A stretch of 64,000 bases of DNA from Tritrichomonas musculus (lineage: Eukaryota; Parabasalia; Tritrichomonadida; Tritrichomonadidae): assembly GCA_039105265.1 (NCBI GenBank), contig JAPFFF010000011.1:4092001-4156000 (forward strand), in the 5' to 3' direction. The notes under the pieces were generated by a model. The model was not told the DNA's origin. It saw only the letters and a list, made by a program, of their open reading frames with translations, and made no database searches. Position 1 is the first letter of the stretch. The number at the start of each line of letters is the position of its first letter. Position numbers and translations under genes: made by a program. Of the stretch, positions 47,281-55,022 are shown one piece after another.

Positions 47281-47811
47281 TTATTTTTGTTCACTCATTT
47301 TGCGTTTTGGTCTTCGATGTTTGGATGTGTTGAGTCTACGTGTTGGACTCAAATCAGCATCAAACGGAGTGATTTCAGTTTTATCAAGTGATTCATCGGT
47401 GTTTCTCAATTGATTCCAATACCTCGAATCATTCCAAATCATCGACGGTGAAGGAGGGTTTGGTTGTTGAATGAATGATGATTTGATTCTGTTGATTCGT
47501 TGTTTAGCTTTTATTGAATCAACTTGTCTTTGTTTTTCTTTGGCATATACTTCATATATTGGGTCATCTTGTAATTGCTCAAATAACTTCTCTCTTATTC
47601 GAACTCTTCTTTCGAGTGCAGGATGTTGTTTAAATGTTGGTGGCGGGCTTCTTATGTTTCTGAATTTGCGAGGAATATAATAATCACATGTCGGGGGTGG
47701 TCCTTCAGTGATGTTAACGAATTTTGGTGTGTTTGGATAGTATTCAGGTGGTTTATATGATGAAGGACCAAAAAAAGCATCAAACACTGGAGGCGAATGA
47801 TTGTTATTCAT
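47281..47811 (-). CDS. Pro-rich basic Polinton protein, 176 residues
   Basis: ATG 47811. The N-terminal 60 residues are Pro/Tyr-rich (SPPVFDAFFGPSSYKPPEYY), the middle is a charged helix (RRVRIREKLFEQLQ), and the C-terminus is basic (NTSKHRRPKRKMSEQK). It lies in the leftward block with integrase and major capsid protein. Possibly a DNA-associated or scaffold protein; not recognised. Confidence 0.55.
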   Translation of the reverse strand: MNNNHSPPVFDAFFGPSSYKPPEYYPNTPKFVNITEGPPPTCDYYIPRKFRNIRSPPPTFKQHPALERRVRIREKLFEQLQDDPIYEVYAKEKQRQVDSIKAKQRINRIKSSFIQQPNPPSPSMIWNDSRYWNQLRNTDESLDKTEITPFDADLSPTRRLNTSKHRRPKRKMSEQK

Positions 47812-47818
47812 TTTGAAT

Positions 47819-48168
47819 TCAATAAATTAATAAGCAACTGAATATAAATGATTCAGGTTCAATAACGTTTCCTTTCATGTCTGTGAACCATAAATGATAT
47901 TCTTTTTTTGTGTTGTTCAGACACTCATATTTCCTGTATTTCGTTTGTCTTCTGTTAGCAAGCATTATGAAATGGTCGCAGAAAGGCATGAATTCAACGA
48001 TATCTGAATGAACCATCAAATCACCAACAATATGTTGATTGACAACAGCCCCACAATACTGAACAACAATGTACTTCTTGTTGCGACTATAAACGAAATC
48101 ATCAGGAAGAATAAAATCTTTTGATTGTGTGTGATAGTATCGTTTTGTGATTGTTGTTTAGCTTTCAT
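47819..48168 (-). pseudogene. Frameshifted beta-rich Polinton gene next to integrase
   Basis: The likely start ATG at 48168 overlaps the integrase stop by 11 bases. About eight codons on, near an A-run at 48142-48147, the reading must shift by one base to continue as RYYHTQSKDFILPDDF, KKYIVVQYCGAVVN, VGDLMVHSDIVEFMPF and HLWFTDMKGNVIEPESF to TAA 47819. The length (350 bp) is one base short of a whole number of codons, which suggests a one-base deletion. The alternating hydrophobic strands and 'WFTDxxGN..' end suggest a small jelly-roll virion protein. It could be a sequencing error or programmed shift rather than decay. Confidence 0.5.
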
Positions 48169-49243
48169 TTTGCGTTTTATAAGCCAAAAAGAATATTTTA
48201 TAATCATCATTCAAATCATCTATTGATGAACAAACATATTTTGTGTACATGATTGGTACAGTTATTATTGTTTTATTCTTCCGTGTTTTGTTAGTTTGAC
48301 GCAAAGGATTTAATAGTTTACATTTAACGTTTCCAGACTCATAGCAAATGAATTCAGCGAGTTCATTGAACACTCTTCTTCGCTTTTCATGTTTCTTTTC
48401 TGTTTTTCCGTAATCGGTGTGAATGAGTATTATATTTTTGGGTTTATATGACAGAAGACCTTTAAATCGTTGTTTTTGTTGAATCTCTTTCAATTGCATT
48501 GATTTCGCTCTTATGTATTGCCATTCAAGGTCGCGGTCGTCTTGCATCTGTTGAGGTGTTAGATAAATGTATTTTGATTGTCGTTTGTCAAGGTATTCAT
48601 CAGTTTCTTCATCAAATGATGTGTATAAAGGATTCAATAAGCGAAGAGATGAATGAGGCGTGTTATTGTACCATTCAACCATTTGTTGCATCAATACATT
48701 GTTTGTCATTCGTTGTTGTGATTGACCAAAAGCATTTCGTAATGTTCTGATTACTGCATCGACACATTTATGTGCATTCGTGAAAGGTGAATCATCAATG
48801 ATTAACTTTATTTTGTTAGGAGCTTTGAATTTAATTGATGGTTTGTCTGATTGATATCGCTCTTTACCGTTGCAATAACTTTTGAATGCATTTGATATGA
48901 AAGCCTTTTCACCATCACATTTAATTGTTTCGATTCTGATATTCCTTTTATTGACTAGTTTATCAATTACTTTGATTACATACAACTCAGATTTGTAATC
49001 AATTGGTTCAACAATTAAGTATTTGGTGTTTACATTGATAAGAACAAGATAAGCTTTGTTTAATGCAAACATTATATCGATTTCGTACGCATACGGTTCA
49101 AATGAGAAGTCAGGTTTTGATAGTTTCTTTACTGTCTTCAATTGGTAATCCTTAATATAGGGCTCAGTTTTAATGTTTGTGTCTTTGATGTATTTGTATT
49201 TAGATTTGAAAGGATAGTTGATTGATTCTTTGTAGTCTTCCAT
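48158..49243 (-). CDS. Polinton integrase (retroviral rve family)
   Basis: A 361-residue protein. The core has YEIDIMF (first acid, about 55), then IKCDGEKAFISNAF (second Asp, about 110), and NAHKCVDAVIRTLRNAFG about 50 residues later, where the usual catalytic Glu position reads Asp. 'VD.VIRTLR' replaces the 'vERfNRTLr' of retroviruses. It catalyses insertion with 6-bp target duplication, matching the duplication seen here. No HHCC zinc finger or obvious chromodomain is present. It is followed by an overlapping, frame-broken gene. Confidence 0.85.
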   Translation of the reverse strand: MEDYKESINYPFKSKYKYIKDTNIKTEPYIKDYQLKTVKKLSKPDFSFEPYAYEIDIMFALNKAYLVLINVNTKYLIVEPIDYKSELYVIKVIDKLVNKRNIRIETIKCDGEKAFISNAFKSYCNGKERYQSDKPSIKFKAPNKIKLIIDDSPFTNAHKCVDAVIRTLRNAFGQSQQRMTNNVLMQQMVEWYNNTPHSSLRLLNPLYTSFDEETDEYLDKRQSKYIYLTPQQMQDDRDLEWQYIRAKSMQLKEIQQKQRFKGLLSYKPKNIILIHTDYGKTEKKHEKRRRVFNELAEFICYESGNVKCKLLNPLRQTNKTRKNKTIITVPIMYTKYVCSSIDDLNDDYKIFFLAYKTQNES

Positions 49244-49283
49244 TTGAATCGCAAAAATAAAGATATTATTTAATGATGATTAT

Positions 49284-49898
49284 TTAATCAATCAAATTAC
49301 GTTGAAACTTGAATTTGTTTATGAACAGTTGAACACGTTTGTTATTTACATCTTGCATATATACATATTGATTTCCTTTTTTATCTTGATTGATGTGTAA
49401 TGTCTTATATAAATTATTCGTGATTTTACAATAAAAGATATCTTCATCAGTTTCGTCAACATAATGATAATAATATTTGTGTTCTTCAAAATTTCGTATT
49501 CCTTGCTTAGTTTCATAATAATCAATCATCATAGCATCATCAGGTATATCATCAATGAATTCATATTGAATTCCATGAAATGTTGTTCTGTTATAACTGT
49601 TTTCAGATTGAGAACACCAACGAAGATTATTAATGTGATTATCAGTTTTATTTCTATTAATGTGGTCAACAACATTTTTATTGATTGGGTCATCATTCGG
49701 AATGAATTGAAGAGCAATCAAACGATGAAAAGAATATTTATGACCATTTAACTTGACTTGTTTATATCCTGTTGTGTTATTACATTCTTTCACTTCATGA
49801 TGGTTGTCTTTACGTCTGATTGTAAATGGATAAACAGACAATATTTCATAATCATCAAAGTCTTTTAATTGTACAAACTCAGCTGCTTGTTCAGTCAT
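49284..49898 (-). CDS. Free-standing HNH endonuclease
   Basis: A 204-residue protein. The HNH core at about 57-100 is HRLIALQFIPN, then VVDHINRNKTDNHINNLRWC and SQSENSYNR: His of the first strand, DHIN, and N..NLRW, as in HNH_3/NUMOD-type homing enzymes. The N-terminal part (FDDYEILSVYPFTIRRK) resembles the NUMOD4-like 'YEIS.yG.vrr' entry, and the C-terminal half is beta-rich (KYYYHYVDETDED). It sits between integrase and capsid genes. It may be a mobile invader of the element or recruited for its DNA processing. Confidence 0.8.
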   Translation of the reverse strand: MTEQAAEFVQLKDFDDYEILSVYPFTIRRKDNHHEVKECNNTTGYKQVKLNGHKYSFHRLIALQFIPNDDPINKNVVDHINRNKTDNHINNLRWCSQSENSYNRTTFHGIQYEFIDDIPDDAMMIDYYETKQGIRNFEEHKYYYHYVDETDEDIFYCKITNNLYKTLHINQDKKGNQYVYMQDVNNKRVQLFINKFKFQRNLID

Positions 49899-49958
49899 TT
49901 ATGAAACAAAAATAAAAAATCAATTTAAAAACTTAATCATCAAATTAAATCATTATTT

Positions 49959-51902
49959 TTATTCATTTGCTTGACTTCCTTGTGGTGATTCGTCATCAAC
50001 ATATTCCAAGCCTTCGAGTGATAGTTTAAAGTAAGAATCTCTAGTTATCCAAAGTTGAACGGGAGGAGGTCTGACAATTGTTCCGTTTGGTTCAACAACA
50101 TTATAATATGTGTCATCATCTCCAGTATAGATAGGCATTCCATTGACTTGTATTTGCACGTTTCCAAATCCCCCATCAAGTCCGTCGAATGTATACCCTG
50201 CACTCGCTCGTTCAGTTTGAATATTGAAAACAAATGATGTTGCATCACTGATTGTGTTGTTGTATCGTTTACCGTTCGCGTCATTCTTTGGCATTGTCAT
50301 CGAATCTTCAAATTCCTTTGTGCATGAAAGAGTGATTGCATCTAAATCACCAGCCGTTAATTGATTTTCAAAGAATCGTGCACCAATAGTTGAAACGTTT
50401 TCGTCTGGGAAGTTCTTTCCACCAATATTCAAGAAACAGTTTTGATAAACTGGATTTTCAAAGACAGTTAAATCATTATGATGCTTTGGAAACATGATTG
50501 ATAAATTAGTTGCATTGATTAATGGGATATTCAATGTTGACTTGATTCCGTTAGCTGCTGGAGCGATTGGGAAAGCATGATAATCAACTTTTTGTGAAGG
50601 AATGATTAAACCTTGTCTTAAAATGTCTTCAATTCCTTGTCTTGTAGCTTCACAAACACCAAAGCCTTGCATATTAGATTTACAAGCCATGATTGTCATT
50701 CGATTAACAGTTAATGTCGCTGTTTGTTTTGAATAATGAGCGCTCATCAACTTGTTGGCTTCAGTTTTAGATACAAAGTTAACGTAAACATGACCTGCAT
50801 GTGATGGTTGAGGTAATTTACCATGTTCTTTGGTATAATGGGCTTGACAAATTGCTTTATTATCATCAGTCTTTTCAATTCCAAGTTCAGTAAATTCATC
50901 ATCAGTAAAGCTAAATATTAATGAACAATTTTCAATCAGTTCATCGAAATCACCTCCAGATGCAGATACGTATTGTTCTCTAACTTCATACTTCAATTGA
51001 TATTTCGTTGGTGTTGGTTCAGGTGATGGTGGGTCTGGATTGTCTCCAGGTCCTGGAATCACAGCTTGATTACCGATTTGTGTGAATTGATGTTTGAGGT
51101 GTCCTCGTGCCTTGATTTCCTTTAGTCTGTTTAATTCTTCCATCGATATTGAATCATTGTCTTCAAGAAATACTTTTGCTTCAGCAACTGTGTAAGGGTC
51201 TAATACTGCCCAAACAAGACCAGCGGGACTAACTTGAAAACGAATTGATAAATCACCAATGATTCCATTAGGGAATAAATCAAATGCTTGTAATGCGAGC
51301 AAATCATCAAAAGGAACATTCAAATCAAATTCGACTTCACTTCTTCCAGTGTTCTTAAATGAATTCAAGTTAACATAAACTCCTGCATGTGTCTGTGAAT
51401 AGTTGCTAATGTTTTCCCACAATGAATGAACGAATCTGCGGCGTTTCTTCTCGGCTTCTGGTTTAACTGAAGAATACAAGAAGCCTTCACGAATGCATTC
51501 ATTCTGTTGGTATCCGACATTGACATTATTATGAAGAATCTCTAACCTGTCAAACAACTGGTTTGATGATTTGAAACCGACAAACAGTTTGTACAAGTTG
51601 TTGGGGTCATTGATTTCATTTAATTTACTCATATCTGTATTCAATGATAAATCTAATTTAACGTGAAATGTTAAGAAACCTTTATCAATATCACTGATGA
51701 AGTGGTCAGGATGTGTTAAACTGATTTGCGAATATTGTCCTTGATGAAATGGAGCTGGTTGGTCATGACAGTCAACAGTTCTAAATGAAAATGAACGTGT
51801 ACCGTCATTGACATTAATCATGTTTCTCATCTCTTCAAATGCATGAAGAACGTTTCCTGTTTCAGTGCGAAGATTATGGGCTCTCTCGTTTCGATATAAC
51901 AT
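49959..51902 (-). CDS. Major capsid protein, double jelly-roll type
   Basis: 647 residues. Near the N-terminus: PAPFHQGQYSQISLTHPDHF followed by a strand FLTFHVKLDLSL and the region KSSNQLFDRLEILHNNVNVGYQQ. These are typical for Polinton capsid proteins, with alternating beta segments throughout. The C-terminal half has GGFGNVQIQVNGMPIYTGDD and LWITRDSYFKLSLEGLEY. Length and neighbours (integrase, amphipathic peptide) agree. Such proteins form pseudo-hexameric capsomers. The assignment rests on pattern and context, since no structure comparison could be run. A Pro-rich loop lies at about 285-300. Confidence 0.8.
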   Translation of the reverse strand: MLYRNERAHNLRTETGNVLHAFEEMRNMINVNDGTRSFSFRTVDCHDQPAPFHQGQYSQISLTHPDHFISDIDKGFLTFHVKLDLSLNTDMSKLNEINDPNNLYKLFVGFKSSNQLFDRLEILHNNVNVGYQQNECIREGFLYSSVKPEAEKKRRRFVHSLWENISNYSQTHAGVYVNLNSFKNTGRSEVEFDLNVPFDDLLALQAFDLFPNGIIGDLSIRFQVSPAGLVWAVLDPYTVAEAKVFLEDNDSISMEELNRLKEIKARGHLKHQFTQIGNQAVIPGPGDNPDPPSPEPTPTKYQLKYEVREQYVSASGGDFDELIENCSLIFSFTDDEFTELGIEKTDDNKAICQAHYTKEHGKLPQPSHAGHVYVNFVSKTEANKLMSAHYSKQTATLTVNRMTIMACKSNMQGFGVCEATRQGIEDILRQGLIIPSQKVDYHAFPIAPAANGIKSTLNIPLINATNLSIMFPKHHNDLTVFENPVYQNCFLNIGGKNFPDENVSTIGARFFENQLTAGDLDAITLSCTKEFEDSMTMPKNDANGKRYNNTISDATSFVFNIQTERASAGYTFDGLDGGFGNVQIQVNGMPIYTGDDDTYYNVVEPNGTIVRPPPVQLWITRDSYFKLSLEGLEYVDDESPQGSQANE

Positions 51903-51951
51903 TTATGATTGAATAAAAAGGAAATAAAACACTTTTATCATTAATTAAATT

Positions 51952-52206
51952 ATGGGTGTCGGTATATTCAACAAAATCAAGAACGCATTTAAATCAATTG
52001 GCGGTAAAGTTAAATCATTCGCTCAGAAAGCAGTTAAAGCAATTCCAAAAGTTGTTGATGTTGGAAAGCAAATCATGGACAGAGTCAAACCAATTACACA
52101 ATTCATTCCTGGTGTTGGTCAAGTAGTTGACGCAATTGATACAGGTTTAAATGCTGTCGACAAAGTAGGTAAATTTGGTAAATCAATACTGAATGAAGTT
52201 AAATGA
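51952..52206 (+). CDS. 84-residue amphipathic cationic protein
   Basis: Starts GVGIFNKIKNAFKSIGGKVK and continues with helices of alternating Lys and hydrophobic residues, a central IPGVGQVVDAIDTGL stretch, and KFGKSILNEVK at the end. It is divergent from the capsid gene (49 bp apart). Small amphipathic proteins next to capsid genes are known in Polintons and recall adenovirus minor core or membrane-lytic components; the comparison is by character only. A role in membrane penetration or capsid interior is inferred. Confidence 0.6.
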   Translation: MGVGIFNKIKNAFKSIGGKVKSFAQKAVKAIPKVVDVGKQIMDRVKPITQFIPGVGQVVDAIDTGLNAVDKVGKFGKSILNEVK

Positions 52207-52242
52207 AAAACAATGAAAAATAATGATTTAAATTGAATATAA

Positions 52243-52719
52243 ATGAATGATAACATCAATGAACTTAAAGTAATAAACGAAAACATTAATGAATCAAAAG
52301 TGTTTAAATCAGTTGAAGAGTTCAATTTGTTCTATCAAAAGAATATCGAGCAAATGAAATCACAAACGACTAACTATTTGAACAAGATTTATAAAATCAT
52401 CACTAATGACGGTAATGAATACAAAATCACTAAACGTAATTGTACAGACGGTAAACGATGTGGTGGCGACATTTATTTGAAGAAAGTTGGGAACACAATC
52501 ACTAAAACACTTGAAAACGACAACATCAAGGCTGATATATCATTGATAAAGGAATCATTGAATGAATTCACTGAACAAATCAATCAATTGAACAACAAAA
52601 ATAAAATACTTGAAGAACATATCAATAAGCTTTCAAATGTTGTTGACCAACAATCAAAAGTCATTAATGAATACATTTTAAATGTTGTTGCTCCTGACAA
52701 CCACCGAATGATTAAGTGA
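52243..52719 (+). CDS. Polinton ORF, 158 residues, coiled coil
   Basis: A beta-rich middle (YKIITNDGNEYKITKRNC, KRCGGDIYLKKVGN) lies between helices. The C-terminal third is a clear coiled coil (FTEQINQLNNKNKILEEHI). It lies 36 bases after the amphipathic gene in the same direction, and its 3' end overlaps the convergent ORF at 52678-52911 by 42 bases. Not recognised. Confidence 0.6.
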   Translation: MNDNINELKVINENINESKVFKSVEEFNLFYQKNIEQMKSQTTNYLNKIYKIITNDGNEYKITKRNCTDGKRCGGDIYLKKVGNTITKTLENDNIKADISLIKESLNEFTEQINQLNNKNKILEEHINKLSNVVDQQSKVINEYILNVVAPDNHRMIK

Positions 52720-52911
52720 ATCATGATGATTTAATGATTTAGTCGTTTTTGGTGGAGGTTCATGAAATATATTTCCTTTTTCATTATAACATTTCACTGT
52801 CGGAGCTGAGTTTATTTTTGTTCTCTTCTTTTGCATCGTTAATTGTAATCTATCAAAATAGTTTTTGTGTTTATCATCATGAATGGTTCTCATTTGATTA
52901 ATAGCAGACAT
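52678..52911 (-). CDS. Polinton ORF, 77 residues, unknown
   Basis: ATG 52911, divergent from the gene at 52926 with only 14 bases between the start codons. Basic at the N-terminal half (KHKNYFDRLQLTMQKKRTK), then HEPPPKTTKSLNHH. There is a long overlap with the convergent ORF. Not recognised; moderately likely to be real because of the shared short promoter region. Confidence 0.4.
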   Translation of the reverse strand: MSAINQMRTIHDDKHKNYFDRLQLTMQKKRTKINSAPTVKCYNEKGNIFHEPPPKTTKSLNHHDSLNHSVVVRSNNI

Positions 52912-52925
52912 TTAATTGTTATTAA

Positions 52926-53153
52926 ATGAGTGAACTAACAGAATACAAGAAAGAAATACCAGAACTAAAACGAATCAAACGAGGATTAAAAGAAAAGTGT
53001 TATGATTACAAACAATGTCTCAACAATATCAAATCAGGAATGTTGGGGTCTGATGGTCTTGCCGTTCGTGAGTCTCTTATCGAAGACATCAACAGCCTCA
53101 AAAATAAAGTGCATCAACTTGAGAATGAATTAAATGAACTGTCTAATAAATGA
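52926..53153 (+). CDS. Polinton right-end coiled-coil ORF, 75 residues
   Basis: Highly helical (LTEYKKEIPELKRIKRGLK, INSLKNKVHQLENELNELSN). The last 24 codons or so lie within the right TIR, so a truncated copy exists at the left end (32119-32217). It may be a small structural or regulatory protein. No family recognised. Confidence 0.55.
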   Translation: MSELTEYKKEIPELKRIKRGLKEKCYDYKQCLNNIKSGMLGSDGLAVRESLIEDINSLKNKVHQLENELNELSNK

Positions 53154-53450
53154 AACATCAATTGATGGTAATCATTAAATGAGTTCATATTATTTTTGTT
53201 CATTAGTCGTGTTGACGGCGGGCTTTAGCTCGACGGAAACCGACTGATATATACTACTAAACAAGTTCAAAGATGAAGATTCAAAGATGAAGATTCAAAA
53301 GTGTCTACCCGATTTTTGAATGAAATGAGGGGCTAATTTTGAAAAAGTGGCGATTTTTTGAGTCATGGCGCCGATGTTTGGGGTCTGTAAATCCTATGAC
53401 GAGGGGGTCATTTTTTAATCCCCTGCCCAAAAGCCCTCACATATACTACT
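53082..53450. repeat. Right Polinton terminal inverted repeat
   Basis: Reverse complement of 31822-32190 with one mismatch. It ends ...CACATATACTACT. It carries the outward-facing ATG at 53339 that corresponds to 31933 at the left end. Confidence 0.95.
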
Positions 53451-53456
53451 TAGGAG
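53451..53456. repeat. Right target-site duplication TAGGAG
   Basis: An exact copy of 31816-31821, directly next to the last base of the right TIR. Confidence 0.95.
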
Positions 53457-53826
53457 CTTCTATTTTAGGAAAATCATCTCCTAAAAAAAATAGATGTGAA
53501 CATGGGATTTTTGTATCCATCATGGATGAGATTAATCTTGATTCACCACAATTGCATGAATGTGTTTCAAGATTAGTTTCGTAGTCTTTAATCATGGAAT
53601 TCATTATTTCCGCTGTTCTTGTTTTAACAAAGAGTTTTATCTTACGTTTATGTCGAGAATAATTCTGTTTAAAGTTTTTTTCAAAATTAGGTGTTCTTCT
53701 GATTATTTCGTCTATAATCCTTTTTAAAGATTTTTGTTGGTCTATTTGAATTTTATCCAATTGGTGACCAGTATTATTACAGGTCACCAATTCTAAGTGG
53801 AGGTATCCTTCACATGTTTGTTGCAA
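53451..53826 (-). pseudogene. 5' part of SWIM zinc-finger (MULE-like) ORF split by the Polinton
   Basis: An open frame of about 125 codons. Near residue 90 of this part HSCNCGESRL is followed by TKIPCSHLFFL, i.e. CxC...CxH, the SWIM zinc finger typical of Mutator-like (MULE) transposases. A basic helical stretch (RHKRKIKLFVKTRTAEI) precedes it. The frame begins after an in-frame TAG at 53827-53829, with MSKY just upstream, so the ORF was already 5'-broken or truncated before the Polinton arrived. It continues in frame at 31821-31532. MULE origin is inferred from SWIM and surroundings. Confidence 0.65.
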
Positions 53827-53859
53827 CTAATATTTAGACATTTTGCTACATCATTTGCA

Positions 53860-54003
53860 ACTTAGAATGGGGTCCAGGGGCGGGAGCCCTTGGAGTAGTC
53901 TCGAGCGTAGCGAAGAGGGTAGGCTGTGTAATTAGACACGGCCTACCGTATACTACTCCATGGATAACGATTATATAAATCTTCAATTGACTTGAAAGTC
54001 ATT
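53860..54003. repeat. GC-rich palindromic segment with AGTAGT/ACTACT ends
   Basis: An unusually GC-rich stretch. TGGAGTAGT (53890-53898) and ACTACTCCA (53952-53960) are inverted, and GGTAGGC/GGCCTACC form an inner stem. AGTAGT and GTATACTACT resemble the ends of the complete Polinton (AGTAGTATA). It may be a terminus of another Polinton lying to the right, or of the element that held the SWIM ORF. The orientation cannot be settled from this window. Confidence 0.45.
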
Positions 54004-55020
54004 TTATATATATAACAACTTCTGATGATTCATCATCTGCATTTCAATCATAAAACTTTCACTAACTGGTAATTTTACAGGCATTTTATAATTACAACCA
54101 CTATAAAATTTAATCCAAAATATTTGGTCAGTAGAATTCAATTTGAAATATTTGATTGGCGAGAAAATTTGATAACTATTTCCAACATATCCCTTGTTTC
54201 TCTCTTCAGCTATTGATGAATACACTTTGTAACTGTGTCTATCCCATACATTCTCAAATTTAATTTCTCTCAACCATTTTCCTTCAACCTTGTCATCAGT
54301 GATGTCCATATAATTGTTCGGGTCATTTTGAAATGGCTCAAAGCCAACATTCATGATATCCGCAAAATCGCATTTCACATGTGGTTCGTTATACTGTTCT
54401 TTGTTATTTTTGTCATAATGTCTATATTTAAATTTAATAGCTATTTCAACATTACACAATTTATTTTTATCATCTTCATCTACTTCATCTTCCTTTAGTT
54501 CATTCGCTGCTGAATAAATAGTTTCAATGAATGTCTTTTTGTTGTAGTCATAGTATCCATCCATTTGAACATCTTTAATTCGTTTTTGATTTTTGATAAA
54601 CATCTCGTGTATCTCTTCATCATTGATGAAAAACTTTGGATAACCTTCTTTCCATTGATAATTATTGTAATGTCTAAAAGCGATATTTAATTGTTCATTT
54701 ATATCTTTCCATATTTCTCTCAAATCCTTTTCTGTTGATAGCCATGAAACAATATTACATTCAACTTGACTCACTTTCGATGTGTTATTTCTGAAATATT
54801 TTTTGACTTTGATATTGAATTCCAATTTACGACGTCTCGCTAACATCCATATTGTACGAAAGCCAATAATTGTCTCTCCTTTGTCTGTAGTACACCAATC
54901 AGCTGGCAAATTAAAATAAAATCTATTTGGTTTGTCATTGTCTTGCTTTCCATCTTCCCTGAAGAACACGTATTCTTTTGGTATTGGTGTGTAATCGATT
55001 GGGTCAGTTAAGCGTTTCAT
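54004..55020 (-). CDS. Probable Polinton minor capsid/structural protein
   Basis: A 338-residue intact frame. It is beta-rich: VFFREDGKQDNDKPNRFYFN at the start, then GFRTIWMLARRRKLEFNIKV, an insertion rich in Lys/Asp/Glu, KCDFADIMNVGFEPFQNDPN, and a final strand pattern QIFWIKFYSGCNYKMPV. The last pattern resembles 'WFTDMKGN...' of the frame-broken gene at 47819-48168. Polinton minor capsid (penton) proteins are jelly-rolls in this size range. No equivalent was found in the complete element. Assignment is by character and context; moderate to low certainty on function. Confidence 0.5.
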   Translation of the reverse strand: MKRLTDPIDYTPIPKEYVFFREDGKQDNDKPNRFYFNLPADWCTTDKGETIIGFRTIWMLARRRKLEFNIKVKKYFRNNTSKVSQVECNIVSWLSTEKDLREIWKDINEQLNIAFRHYNNYQWKEGYPKFFINDEEIHEMFIKNQKRIKDVQMDGYYDYNKKTFIETIYSAANELKEDEVDEDDKNKLCNVEIAIKFKYRHYDKNNKEQYNEPHVKCDFADIMNVGFEPFQNDPNNYMDITDDKVEGKWLREIKFENVWDRHSYKVYSSIAEERNKGYVGNSYQIFSPIKYFKLNSTDQIFWIKFYSGCNYKMPVKLPVSESFMIEMQMMNHQKLLYI

Positions 55021-55022
55021 TT

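Larger units (their letters stand above)
31822..53450. mobile_element. Complete Maverick/Polinton element, 21.6 kb
   Basis: The boundaries are set by 369-bp terminal inverted repeats starting AGTAGTATATGTGAGGG and a perfect 6-bp target duplication. The inside encodes the defining Polinton set: protein-primed PolB, retroviral-type integrase, FtsK/HerA-like packaging ATPase and a double jelly-roll-type major capsid protein. It also carries a fibre-like protein, KilA-N protein, an HNH endonuclease and small ORFs. Genes lie on both strands in blocks. TIRs that differ at one of 369 positions point to a recent insertion. One gene (47819-48168) is frame-broken, and no adenain-like protease was seen. 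Confidence 0.96.

Noticed and set aside
48016-48210. 64-codon frame overlapping the integrase end
   Set aside because: The coding-like signal in this region shifts to the other frame after about eight codons from ATG 48168. The remaining hydrophobic peptide (ILFFLMISFIVATRSTLLFS) is an out-of-frame reading of the better-formed protein.
53339-53584. 81-codon plus-strand frame from the right TIR into the flank
   Set aside because: Only the first 37 codons are shared with the left end; the rest is antisense to the SWIM ORF and has no coding character of its own. It is mentioned only as part of the TIR-ATG finding.
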